DNA of 47,103 nt. It comes from Streptacidiphilus pinicola. Its GTDB lineage: Bacteria; Actinomycetota; Actinomycetes; Streptomycetales; Streptomycetaceae. Positions 14,218 through 21,911 of this stretch are shown piece by piece. The notes under the pieces were generated by a model. It did not search any database and was not told where the DNA came from. It worked only from the letters and a program-made list of their open reading frames with translations. Position numbers and translations under genes: made by a program. The DNA lies in the NCBI RefSeq assembly GCF_003258295.1, contig NZ_QKYN01000010.1:1-47103 (forward strand), given 5' to 3'. Position 1 is the stretch's first letter. Every line of letters begins with the position of its first letter.

Positions 14218-16044
14218 ATGCGTACCGCGCACGCCTCCAAACACGTCCACCTCGGTGACTTCACCGTCCGCCCCCGGATGCTGGCCATCACCACCCTCGC
14301 CCTGGTCGTCGGCGGCGCCGGCTCGCTGGCCGCGCTGGCGCTGCTACGGCTGATCGGCCTGGTCACCAACCTCGTCTTCTACCAGCGCGTCAGCACCGAC
14401 CTGATCGCGCCCGGCGCCATGCACCACGCCTGGTGGCTGGTGCTCGGCGCGCCCGTCGCCGGCGGGCTGGTGATCGGCGCGATGGCCCGCTACGGCTCGG
14501 AGAAGATACGCGGGCACGGCATGCCCGAGGCGATCGAGGCGATACTCACCGGCGGCAGCCGGGTCCAGCCCAAGGTCGCCGTCCTCAAGCCGGTGTCCGC
14601 CGCGATCAGCATCGGCACCGGCGGCCCGTTCGGCGCCGAAGGACCGATCATCATGACCGGCGGCGCGATCGGCTCGATCCTGGCCCAGCTGCTGCACCTG
14701 ACCGCGAACGAGCGCAAGACGCTGCTCGTCTCCGGCGCCGCCGCCGGCATGGCGGCGACCTTCAACTCGCCGCTCGCCGCGATCCTGCTCGCGGTCGAGC
14801 TGCTGCTCTTCGAGTGGCGTCCGCGCAGCTTCGTGCCGGTCGTCGCGGCCGTCGCGGTGGCCACCGTGTGCCGCGGCTACCTGCTCGGTACCGCGCCCGT
14901 CTTCCCGGTCAACGCCGCCGGGCTGCACCTGACCCCGACCCTCGACGTGCTGGCCGCGGTCGTCGGCCTCACCGGCGGGGCACTCGCGGTGGCCGCGACC
15001 TGGATGGTCTACCGCGCCGAGGACGCCTTCGCCCGGCTGCCGCTGCACTGGATGTGGTGGCCCGCCATCGGCGGCCTGATCATCGGCCTCGGCGGGCTGG
15101 TCGAACCGCGCGCCCTGGGCGTCGGCTACGACGTCATCGACCAGCTGCTGACCGGCCGTGCGACCCTCGGCCTCATCATCGGCATCCTCACCGTCAAGAC
15201 GCTGATCTGGTCGCTCTCACTCGGCTCCGGGACCTCCGGTGGCGTGCTCGCGCCGGTCTTCATGATCGGCGGTGCGCTGGGCGCCTGGGAGGGCATGCTC
15301 TTCCCGCACGCGATCCCCGGCTTCTGGGGCATCCTCGGCCTCGCCGCCGTCGTCGGCGGCGTGATGCGCTCACCGCTCACCGGTGTCGTGTTCACCCTCG
15401 AACTCACCCACGCCTGGGACATGTTGCTCCCGCTGGTGGTCTCCGCCACGGCGGCCTACGCGCTCTCCGCCCTGGTGCTCAAGCGCTCGGTGCTGACCGA
15501 GAAGATCGCCCGCCGTGGCCTGCACCTCACCCGCGAGTACTCCACCGACCCGCTGGAGACCTTCTTCGCCCGCGAGGTCATGCTGCCGCTGGACGACGCG
15601 GCGACGCTCACCGAGCACGACGACGTCACCCCCGAGCGGCTGCGCGCGCTGGCCGGCGCGGCCGACGCCCTGCTGCCCGTCGTCGACACCGTCGACGGCA
15701 CGCTCGTCGGCGTCACCACCCGCCGCCGGCTGGCCGGGCTCGTCACCCCGGAGTCGGTCCCCGGCACGGTACGGGAGGCCACGCTGCCCTGCCGACTGGC
15801 CGTGCGCCAGGACCAGACGCTGCGTCAGGTCGCCTACCGCTTCGCGGAGACCGGCCTGACCAGCGCGCCCGTGATCGACCCGGCGACGCACCGGCCGGTC
15901 GGCGTGATCACGCTGCGCGACCTGCTCCACGCCCGCCTGCACGACCTGAACGAGGAACACCACCGCGAGCGCGTCCTCCCGCGCCAGGCCGACACCGACC
16001 GCACCCCGGTCGCCGCGGCCGCGTCCCCCGCGGACGCCGCCTGA
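14218..16044 (+). CDS. ClC-type chloride channel with C-terminal CBS pair
   Basis: A 608-residue membrane protein. The ClC signature regions are present: GHGMPEA (residues 99-105, the GSGIP equivalent), GGPFGAEGP with the gating Glu141, and GSGTSGGVLAP (336-346, the GxFxP equivalent). About ten helices precede a cytoplasmic tail with two CBS domains at roughly 440-590. In helix H the position of the proton-pathway Glu203 of E. coli ClC appears to be Leu195, after Glu194. That is more typical of passive channels than of proton antiporters, but depends on my alignment. GTGGAG precedes the ATG. The MarR gene 47 bases upstream may control it. Confidence 0.9.
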   Translation: MRTAHASKHVHLGDFTVRPRMLAITTLALVVGGAGSLAALALLRLIGLVTNLVFYQRVSTDLIAPGAMHHAWWLVLGAPVAGGLVIGAMARYGSEKIRGHGMPEAIEAILTGGSRVQPKVAVLKPVSAAISIGTGGPFGAEGPIIMTGGAIGSILAQLLHLTANERKTLLVSGAAAGMAATFNSPLAAILLAVELLLFEWRPRSFVPVVAAVAVATVCRGYLLGTAPVFPVNAAGLHLTPTLDVLAAVVGLTGGALAVAATWMVYRAEDAFARLPLHWMWWPAIGGLIIGLGGLVEPRALGVGYDVIDQLLTGRATLGLIIGILTVKTLIWSLSLGSGTSGGVLAPVFMIGGALGAWEGMLFPHAIPGFWGILGLAAVVGGVMRSPLTGVVFTLELTHAWDMLLPLVVSATAAYALSALVLKRSVLTEKIARRGLHLTREYSTDPLETFFAREVMLPLDDAATLTEHDDVTPERLRALAGAADALLPVVDTVDGTLVGVTTRRRLAGLVTPESVPGTVREATLPCRLAVRQDQTLRQVAYRFAETGLTSAPVIDPATHRPVGVITLRDLLHARLHDLNEEHHRERVLPRQADTDRTPVAAAASPADAA

Positions 16045-16102
16045 GACCGCCCCCGGCGTCGACGCGGACACAGGCGATTCGGAGAACGGCTCCGGTCTCT
16101 GT

Positions 16103-16108
16103 TAAGGT
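16103..16108 (+). promoter_or_regulatory. Possible -10 element of the tRNA gene
   Basis: TAAGGT stands 12 bases before the tRNA start, with a poor -35 candidate TTCGGA at 16078-16083 (19-base spacer). The position fits a stable-RNA promoter, but the hexamers are only partial matches. Confidence 0.4.
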
Positions 16109-16119
16109 GAACTCACCGA

Positions 16120-16196
16120 CGCGGGGTGGAGCAGCTCGGTAGCTCGCTGGGCTCATAACCCAGAGGTCGCAGGTTCAAATCCTGTCCCCGCTACCA
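16120..16196 (+). tRNA. Initiator tRNA-Met (CAT anticodon)
   Basis: A 77-base tRNA with CCA encoded. The acceptor stem GCGGGG/CCCCGC leaves C1 and U72 unpaired, the actinobacterial hallmark of initiator tRNA. The anticodon stem CTGGG/CCCAG has the three consecutive G:C pairs of initiators around the loop CTCATAA. The T arm reads GCAGG-TTCAAAT-CCTGT. It is followed by its own terminator eight bases after the CCA. Confidence 0.97.
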
Positions 16197-16203
16197 CCGC
16201 GAG

Positions 16204-16233
16204 AGGCCGGTTCCGATCAGGAACCGGCCTTTT
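16204..16233 (+). terminator. Terminator of the initiator tRNA
   Basis: An 11-bp perfect stem (16204-16214 and 16220-16230) with loop GATCA is followed by TTT. It lies eight bases after the tRNA CCA and fits a rho-independent terminator on the plus strand. Confidence 0.85.
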
Positions 16234-16252
16234 GCATGTGCGGATATACGGC

Positions 16253-16290
16253 GAACGGCCTGGGAGCCCGGTCGGGCTCCCAGGCCGTTC
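16253..16290 (-). terminator. Terminator of the secreted HExxE protein gene
   Basis: A perfect 17-bp inverted repeat (16253-16269 and 16274-16290) with loop GGTC starts six bases after the stop codon of the gene at 16297. It has no T run on the minus strand, which is common for Streptomyces terminators. Confidence 0.75.
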
Positions 16291-16296
16291 CCTGGC

Positions 16297-17760
16297 TCAG
16301 TGCGCGCGCACGGTCCAGGTGAAGGTCGTCCGGACGTAGGCGCCGGTCTCGTCCTTCGCCTCCACGGTCACGTGGAACGTGCCGACACGGGTCGGACGGC
16401 CGGTGATCACGCCGGTGCGGGCGTCGATCCGCAGGCCGGTGGGCAGCCCGACGATGGTGTAGGTCAGGTGCGAGGCGGCGACGCTGTCGTGCCCCTTCAC
16501 CGCGACGCGCACGCCGCGGCCCACCACACCGGTCTGGTTCGCGATGTGAGCGATCGTCACCTTGTGCGGCGCCGAGTTCTTCACGATCGGGTGCGAGCCC
16601 TCGCAGCCACCGGCGCCGTGGTTGGCGTCGTTCGCCCAGGTCGTCTGGACCGGGAAGGAGCCGGTGGCCAGGGCCAGGTTGAACGCCACGCCGGGACCGG
16701 TGCGGACCCAGGCGCACTTGTCGCCGTTCTCGCCGCCGGAGCTGTCGTTGTCGGTGATCCAGCCACCGCTGGTCAGCACCGGGGAGCTCGGGTCGGCCGA
16801 GTAGGGGAACTGGTCGGTGACCGTCTCCGCGTACTCGTGGCTGCCGACAATGGTCACCCCGTCGAGCAGGCCCGCCGAGCCGGCGTTGACCGCGTTCGCG
16901 CCGCAGCTGTGCCCCATGTCGGTCAGGTAGGGCATGTTGGTGAAGGCGACCGGGCCGACCGGCGAGTTCACCGCGCCGCCGCCGTCGAGCGAGGAGTCAC
17001 CGGTGAAGTCGTGCCAGGCGCAGAACTGGCCGCTGGGGGTGTTGAAGCCGTCCGGGTGGGTGCCGGTCGGCGAGGTGATGACGTACTGGACGTTCCGGTT
17101 GGCGGCAGCCGTCTTGTTGCCGAAGTGCTGCGCGGCCTTGACGGCCTCCTGCGCCAGCTGGTTGCCGGTCGCGGCCGACGGGGCGACGGCGGAGTCGTCG
17201 TACCAGACACCCGCGAGCGCGCCGCCGGTCGGGTAGCCGATGTGGGCGCTGGTGGCCGGGCAGCTGGTCGCACCGGTCTTGACGCCCTGGCAGTACTGGG
17301 TCATCACACCGGACCAGGTCTCACCCTTGGTGCCCAGGCCCTTGAAGAACGCCTGCTGGCGCGGGGCCATGCCGGCGGTGTCGCCGGAGAGGGTGGTGTG
17401 GCCCTGGGCGTCCTGGGAGGCGTTGCCCCACTGGGAGCCCCAGTAGATCACGTAGACCTTGGGCGCCCCGGTGGTCACACCGACGCCGTCGGTGCCGCCG
17501 TGGTACGTCATGGGCTTGGTCTGGTTGGCCGGCTTGCCCTGGCCGGACTGGTCCGCCTGCGGCGCCGCATGCGCCTGGCCGGCGGCATCCCGGAGCGGGA
17601 CGGCCCCGTGGCGGTAGGCGTGACCCGCGACGGCGGCCGCGGGGGCGTCGACCGAAGCGGCGGACGCAGAGGCGAAGGCCGGCAGCGCCACGGCGGTGGC
17701 TGCGGCGATCGCGGCGGCGGCCGACCCGGCCACCAGGGTCTTCTTACGGGAGAAGGCCAT
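16297..17760 (-). CDS. Secreted HExxE-motif protein with C-terminal Ig-like domain (paralogue 1)
   Basis: A 487-residue secreted protein. Residues 1-36 are a signal peptide. A short GHAYRHGAVP motif follows at 46-55. The main domain (about 85-400) has KVYVIYWGSQWG, paired Cys residues, GQFCAWHDFTGDSS, and SHEYAETVTDQ with His308, Glu309 and Glu312. Later GENGDKCAW appears. The combination of YWG, HExxE and GD-C recalls the plant EXORDIUM/phosphate-induced (Phi_1) proteins; that link is from memory and distant. Residues 410-487 are a putative Ig-like fold (VGLPTGLRIDARTGVITG). GAGAGG precedes the start by ten bases. The protein may be a metal-dependent hydrolase or a cell-surface adhesin; enzymatic activity is not proven. 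Confidence 0.75.
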   Translation of the reverse strand: MAFSRKKTLVAGSAAAAIAAATAVALPAFASASAASVDAPAAAVAGHAYRHGAVPLRDAAGQAHAAPQADQSGQGKPANQTKPMTYHGGTDGVGVTTGAPKVYVIYWGSQWGNASQDAQGHTTLSGDTAGMAPRQQAFFKGLGTKGETWSGVMTQYCQGVKTGATSCPATSAHIGYPTGGALAGVWYDDSAVAPSAATGNQLAQEAVKAAQHFGNKTAAANRNVQYVITSPTGTHPDGFNTPSGQFCAWHDFTGDSSLDGGGAVNSPVGPVAFTNMPYLTDMGHSCGANAVNAGSAGLLDGVTIVGSHEYAETVTDQFPYSADPSSPVLTSGGWITDNDSSGGENGDKCAWVRTGPGVAFNLALATGSFPVQTTWANDANHGAGGCEGSHPIVKNSAPHKVTIAHIANQTGVVGRGVRVAVKGHDSVAASHLTYTIVGLPTGLRIDARTGVITGRPTRVGTFHVTVEAKDETGAYVRTTFTWTVRAH

Positions 17761-17782
17761 GCAGGGAGTTCCTCTCGTTGGT

Positions 17783-17814
17783 CGCGGATCACAGGGCCAT
17801 TCGGGTGATCCGCG
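17783..17814 (-). promoter_or_regulatory. Inverted repeat in the leader of paralogue 1
   Basis: The 10-bp arms CGCGGATCAC (17783-17792) and GTGATCCGCG (17805-17814) are perfect reverse complements with a 12-base spacer, 22-54 bases upstream of the ATG. It could be an operator or a leader hairpin. No counterpart was found upstream of paralogue 2. Confidence 0.45.
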
Positions 17815-17932
17815 CATCAAGGGAACACCCTCTCGAACTTCGTACACAGCGCGCACCCCCGCAGCAGTGGAGCTTGCTCCCGCTGATCGGCTGGACCTGT
17901 CCCCCCGACAGGGGGTGCCCCCGCACAGCACG

Positions 17933-17964
17933 GTGGCTCCCTCCCCACGCGGGGAGGGAGCCAC
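17933..17964 (-). terminator. Terminator-like hairpin after paralogue 2
   Basis: A perfect 14-bp stem (17933-17946 and 17951-17964) with loop ACGC lies 43 bases after the stop of the gene ending at 18008. It is very GC-rich and lacks a T run, so it is a likely but not certain terminator. Confidence 0.7.
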
Positions 17965-18007
17965 GGTCCGCTCGGTGGTGCCGACGAGCGGGTCGATCAG
18001 GGGTGGA

Positions 18008-20182
18008 TCAGGAGGCGTTCAGCGCGGTGTCGTCGATGACGAAGCTGGTCTGCAGGCTCGCGTCCTCGCTGCCGGTGAACTTGAGGGTGACGGTCTGTCC
18101 GGCGTAGCTGGACAGGTTGAAGGAGTGCTGGCTGTAGCCGTTGTTGGCGTTCAGGTTCGAGTAGGTGGCGAGCGTCCCGAGGACGCTGCCGGAGCTGCTC
18201 AGGACCTGGACCTTGAGGGTGTCGTAGGCCGTGGTCGTGGTGGTCTCGTCGGTGTCGATGTGCAGCCAGAAGGAGAAGCTGGCGCTGCAACCGGCCGGGA
18301 TGGCCACGGACTGGGCCAGGGTGTCGGTGTGGGTGGTGCCGTAACCGTCCAGCCACGCGTCCCAGCTGCCCGAGTGGGCCGGCTCGGAGACCGTGTCGTT
18401 GTTGAGGACGCCCGCGGTCATGCTCCACGGGGAGGCGCTGCCGGACTCGAAGCCGGGGTTGCCGAGCTTCTGGCCGGGGCTGGTGCAGCCGCCGCCACCG
18501 CTGGAGCTGATGGTCCAGGTGAAGGACGTCGAGCCGGACGCCGTGCCGGAGGACGCGGTGACCGTGACGTTGGACGTGGCGGCCGTGGTCGGCGTGCCGG
18601 AGATCAGGCCGGCGGAGGAGATGCTCAGACCCGCGGGCAGACCGGTGGCGGAGAAGGTGAGCGACTTGCCCGCCGAGTCCGTCGCCTTCATCTGCAGCGA
18701 GGCCGCGGTACCCACGGTGCCGGTCTGGTTGCCGGGGCTGGTGACCGTGACGGTCTCCGTGGACTGCGAGGTCACGGTCCAGGTGAAGGACGTCGAGCCG
18801 GACGCGGTGCCCGAGGAGGCGGTGACCGTGACGTTCGAGGTGCCGGCCGTGGTCGGGGTGCCGGAGATCAGACCCGAGGACGAGATCGACAGACCCGCCG
18901 GAAGACCGGTCGCCGAGTACGTCAGCGACTTGCCCGCCGAGTCGGAGGCGGAGATCTGCTTGGAGACCGCCGTGCCGACCGTCGTGGTCTGGTTACCGGG
19001 GCTGGTCACCGAGACCGTCTCGGTCTGGTTGACGATCGGGTGCGAGATCGCGCAGGCGTTGGTGTCGTTCGACCAGCTGGCCTGCTCGGCGAAGGTGCCG
19101 CTGCCCATGGTCACGTTGGCGGCGCCGCCGGCGGTGCCGGCCGCGATCCAGGCGCACTCGTCGGAGTTCTCCTGGCCGTTGTACGAGCTGCCGGACTGCT
19201 GGTTGGTCCAGCCGCCCGCCGGGAACTGGTCGGACATCGTCTCGTGCCACTCGTGGCCGAGGGTCATCGTCCAACCGTCCAGCGTTCCGGGCGAGTTGAT
19301 GAAGCCGACGCCACAGCCCGAGCCGGAGTCCATGTTGTACGGCTGGTTCGAGAAGGCCAACGGACCATAGGGCGAGTTGACCGCGCCGCCGGTGAGCGAG
19401 GAGTCGCCGGTGTAGTCGTGCCAGGCGCAGTACTGGCCCTGGTAGTTGTCCGGGTTGGCGCCGGTCGGCGAGATGATGACGTAGTAGGCGTCACGGTTGG
19501 CCGCGGCCGTGGTGTTGCCGAAGTGGCCGGCCGCGTTGACGGCCTCGGTCCCCAGCTGGTTGCCGGACGCCGCGGACGGGGAGGCACCCGAGTTGTCGTA
19601 CCAGACGCCGGAGAGCACGCCGCCGCTCTGGTACGGCACGAAGCTGGCGTTGGACGGACAACTCGTCGCGCCGGCCGAGACGTTGGGGCCGTCGCACCAC
19701 TGGGTCAGGTCCGCGGACCAGAGCTCGCCACCGGTGCCGATGTCCTTGAACATCTCCTGCGCGACCGGGGCGGCGCCGTCCGGGTCACCGGAGAAGGTCA
19801 GGTCGCCGCTGCTGTTGGTCGACTGCGTCCCCCACTGGTTGCCGTAGAAGACCAGGTAGACCTTGGCGTGGCCGTCGAGCACGCCGACACCGCTGGTGCC
19901 ACCGCCGTAGGACAGCGTCTCCGGACCGGTCGCCGCCTGGGGGGAGGCGTGACCCGCGGCCCACTGCTTCATCTTGGCGTTCTGACCGAGGGTCGGGATC
20001 GCACCGTGCCGGTACGTGTGCCCGTACTCGGGACTGTACGGGTTGGCCACGGAGGAGCCGGAGGCGGCCGGGGCCGCACTGGCGGCCGGAACCAGGCCGA
20101 GGGCGACGGCGCCGGCCAGGGAGAGTGTGGTCAGCCCGGTGAGGGCCGCACGCCGCACTCCGCCACGAAGGGGTATGCCCAT
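18008..20182 (-). CDS. Secreted HExxE-motif protein with two Ig-like domains and a jelly-roll-like tail (paralogue 2)
   Basis: A 724-residue paralogue of the gene at 16297. Residues 1-36 are a signal peptide, and [10 protein letters not shown] lies at 54-63. The main domain (about 90-390) repeats the pattern of its neighbour: [25 protein letters not shown], and [11 protein letters not shown] with His310, Glu311 and Glu314, then QENSDECAW. Two Ig-like He_PIG repeats follow (about 395-580, each [20 protein letters not shown] and TSFTWT). The last 130 residues ([12 protein letters not shown] to SFVIDDTAL) resemble a secreted carbohydrate-binding-type jelly roll. The ATG at 20182 is preferred over upstream starts because the signal peptide begins there and GAGAGG lies ten bases before it. 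Function unknown; secretion is clear. Confidence 0.8.
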   Translation of the reverse strand: MGIPLRGGVRRAALTGLTTLSLAGAVALGLVPAASAAPAASGSSVANPYSPEYGHTYRHGAIPTLGQNAKMKQWAAGHASPQAATGPETLSYGGGTSGVGVLDGHAKVYLVFYGNQWGTQSTNSSGDLTFSGDPDGAAPVAQEMFKDIGTGGELWSADLTQWCDGPNVSAGATSCPSNASFVPYQSGGVLSGVWYDNSGASPSAASGNQLGTEAVNAAGHFGNTTAAANRDAYYVIISPTGANPDNYQGQYCAWHDYTGDSSLTGGAVNSPYGPLAFSNQPYNMDSGSGCGVGFINSPGTLDGWTMTLGHEWHETMSDQFPAGGWTNQQSGSSYNGQENSDECAWIAAGTAGGAANVTMGSGTFAEQASWSNDTNACAISHPIVNQTETVSVTSPGNQTTTVGTAVSKQISASDSAGKSLTYSATGLPAGLSISSSGLISGTPTTAGTSNVTVTASSGTASGSTSFTWTVTSQSTETVTVTSPGNQTGTVGTAASLQMKATDSAGKSLTFSATGLPAGLSISSAGLISGTPTTAATSNVTVTASSGTASGSTSFTWTISSSGGGGCTSPGQKLGNPGFESGSASPWSMTAGVLNNDTVSEPAHSGSWDAWLDGYGTTHTDTLAQSVAIPAGCSASFSFWLHIDTDETTTTTAYDTLKVQVLSSSGSVLGTLATYSNLNANNGYSQHSFNLSSYAGQTVTLKFTGSEDASLQTSFVIDDTALNAS

Positions 20183-20484
20183 CTCGAGGGATCCTCTCTC
20201 TGACAGCCTTGTGGGCTGCCCAGGGGAAGGGAAAGGCAGAGAAGAACGGTACGGCGATATGTCGTGCACGCATCAAAATGCGGCACGCAAAGGTCGGCAC
20301 ACCGCCGCGGATCCAGGGGCTTGCATTGCCACCACATATGGGGGTGCTGTTGTCGCATGCACAGAGAACCAGCGCGCTGACATCCCGTCAACATGGACAG
20401 AACAGGCATTTATCGGGACGAAGATCGCCCATTCTCGGCATTCTCAGAGAAAGCCAGGTCACCCCGGGTCGGAGTGGGTGACGC
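20183..20484. other. Intergenic region of 302 bases upstream of paralogue 2
   Basis: No convincing coding frame is visible. The stretch is noticeably richer in A and T than its surroundings. It must hold the minus-strand promoter of the gene at 18008-20182, perhaps with a long leader, and the 3' flank of the PadR gene. A possible -35 TTGATG (minus strand, at about 20270-20275) lacks a clear -10 partner, and no strong terminator for the PadR gene was seen. Confidence 0.6.
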
Positions 20485-21078
20485 TCAGGACAGAGGATCT
20501 TCACCTTTCCCCAACATCGCGTCCAGATCCGCCCGCAGGCCCGCCGCGAGATCGCGCTGCGCCGCGTAGTAGCGCTCGGACCAGCGCAGCGCCAGCAGCG
20601 GAAAGGCCCAGTCCGGCTCGCCGGCCGCGAGCGCCAGGTCGGCGGCGGCGCGGGCCCGCAGGCGCTCCGCGTCGAGCCGGAGGGCGTCGAGGGTCTCCCG
20701 CAGCCGGTCCGGCCCGGTCAGATGCCCGAGCCAGAGGCGCAGCAGCGGCGGGTGCTTGAGCATCGGCGCGTCGACAGGGGCCTCGCGCGCCCAGGTGCGC
20801 ACCGCCTCCAGACCGGCGTCGGTGATCCGGTAGAGCCGCTTGGGCCGGGCCCCCGCCTCCGGCCGGACCAGCCGCGAGGTGGCGCAGCCGGCCGCCTCCA
20901 AACGCCGTAGCTCGCCGTAGATCTGACTGAAGGACGGGCTCCAGTAGAAGTACCGCAGCGAGGCGTCCGCCCACTTCTTCAGGTCGTAGCCGGAGAGTTC
21001 CGCGCCGAAGGAGAGCAGGCCGAGCACGGCCCAACTCGTCACGGGCAGCGGGAGGACGGCGTCGGTCTCGTCGGCCAT
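20485..21078 (-). CDS. PadR-family transcriptional regulator
   Basis: A 197-residue regulator. The N-terminal winged helix reads SWAVLGLLSFGAELSGYDLKKWADASLRYFYWSPSFSQIYGELRRLEAAG, the standard PadR layout with the wing region PEAGARPKRLYRITDAG. A C-terminal helical dimerisation region of about 90 residues follows (PPLLRLWLGHLTGPDRLRETLDAL). PadR proteins repress genes for phenolic or toxic compounds until a ligand binds. The ATG at 21078 is chosen because the family fold begins there. A 15-bp palindrome lies 40 bases upstream, between this gene and a decayed hydrolase fragment on the other strand, and is probably its operator. Confidence 0.88.
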   Translation of the reverse strand: MADETDAVLPLPVTSWAVLGLLSFGAELSGYDLKKWADASLRYFYWSPSFSQIYGELRRLEAAGCATSRLVRPEAGARPKRLYRITDAGLEAVRTWAREAPVDAPMLKHPPLLRLWLGHLTGPDRLRETLDALRLDAERLRARAAADLALAAGEPDWAFPLLALRWSERYYAAQRDLAAGLRADLDAMLGKGEDPLS

Positions 21079-21117
21079 GCGGTGAGTGTAGGCAGATCGC
21101 GCCCACTTCTCTTTCTT

Positions 21118-21150
21118 CCTTGCGATATGACTGCTAGTCATATCGCAAGG
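21118..21150. promoter_or_regulatory. Perfect 15-bp palindrome, probable PadR operator
   Basis: The arms CCTTGCGATATGACT (21118-21132) and AGTCATATCGCAAGG (21136-21150) are perfect reverse complements with a 3-base spacer. The ATAT-GAC half-sites resemble PadR recognition elements. It lies 40 bases upstream of the padR-type start and just upstream of the decayed hydrolase. Confidence 0.75.
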
Positions 21151-21180
21151 CGGCCCCACGAGCAGCCCATCGGGAGGTGC

Positions 21181-21351
21181 CGTGAAGTTCTTGATGATCT
21201 TCGAAGCCGCCGCCTCGGCGCGGCCGGCTCCCCCGTCCGGGTGCAGCTGCACCCGGGCACCTTCCACGGCTTCCTGGGCTGTCTCGGCGCCCTCCCGGCG
21301 GCGGAGGACGCCCTGACCGCGATCACCGACTGGATCGCCCGCGTCCGCTGA
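21181..21351 (+). pseudogene. Decayed alpha/beta-hydrolase gene, C-terminal scrap
   Basis: The frame ending at 21351 reads SPVRVQLHPGTFHGFLG and then DALTAITDWIARVR before the stop. PGTFHGF is the usual site of the catalytic His in alpha/beta-hydrolase (lipase-type) proteins, followed by their last helix. No Ser nucleophile or N-terminal core precedes it. A ribosome site and GTG at 21181 open a different frame (KFLMIFEAA), as if the gene start survives with an internal deletion and frame change. It lies next to the PadR operator, where an intact regulated enzyme gene would be expected. Confidence 0.6.
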
Positions 21352-21410
21352 CCTCCGGCTCCCCCGCGCGCCTGCTTGGGGCAGGGGCCGGGGGAGCCTT
21401 GAATCGGCGG

Positions 21411-21881
21411 ATGGACTGCTTGTTCTGCGCGGTGGTGGCCGGCGAGGTCGAGGTGCCGATGGTCCACGAGGACGCGGACGTGGTCGCCTTCCTCGACCAC
21501 CGGCCGCTCTTTCCCGGCCACGTCCTGGTGATCCCACGCCGCCACGTGCCCACCCTGACGGACCTGCTGCCGCAGGAGGTCGGACCGTTCTTCGAGCAGG
21601 TGCGGCGCACCACCGCGGCGGTCGAGCACGGCATGGCGGCCAAGGGCAGCTTTGTGGCGACCAACAGCCGGGTCAGCCAGTCGGTGCCGCACCTGCACGT
21701 CCACGTGGTGCCGCGCAATCCCAAGGACGGCCTGCGTGGCTTCTTCTGGCCGCGCACCCGCTACGCGTCCCCGGCCGAGGCGACCGCGACGGCCGCGCGC
21801 ATCCGTGAGGCGCTCGAAGCGCTCGACGCACCGTTGACAGACGGATCCGGCACGACAACACTACCGCCAAAACGTGAGTAA
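21411..21881 (+). CDS. HIT-family nucleotide hydrolase or transferase
   Basis: A 156-residue protein. The histidine triad is VPHLHVHVV, with His94, His96 and His98, the nucleotide-binding catalytic motif of HIT enzymes (Ap4A hydrolase or FHIT/HINT type). The N-terminal CLFCAVVAGEVEVPMVHEDADVVAFLDH and PGHVLVIPRRHVPTL are standard for the family; the two Cys near the start may bind zinc. The usual length is about 110-150 residues, and here a short extra C-terminal tail follows. The ATG at 21411 is preferred over an upstream TTG (21399) because the family starts there. It lies 30 bases before the beta-glucosidase gene, in the same direction. Confidence 0.9.
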   Translation: MDCLFCAVVAGEVEVPMVHEDADVVAFLDHRPLFPGHVLVIPRRHVPTLTDLLPQEVGPFFEQVRRTTAAVEHGMAAKGSFVATNSRVSQSVPHLHVHVVPRNPKDGLRGFFWPRTRYASPAEATATAARIREALEALDAPLTDGSGTTTLPPKRE

Positions 21882-21911
21882 TTCTCATATTAACTGAGAG
21901 GGTGCCTGCCC

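Noticed and set aside
17696-20203. 835-codon plus-strand frame rich in Gly, Arg and Val
   Set aside because: It is antisense to the secreted paralogue at 18008-20182, which has signal peptide, motifs and Ig-like repeats. The plus frame has no recognisable domain.
21181-21351. Reading the GTG at 21181 as a real gene (KFLMIFEAA start)
   Set aside because: After about 12 codons the frame becomes Pro/Ser/Arg-rich with no fold, while the neighbouring frame carries the hydrolase-like end. Only the start region seems genuine.
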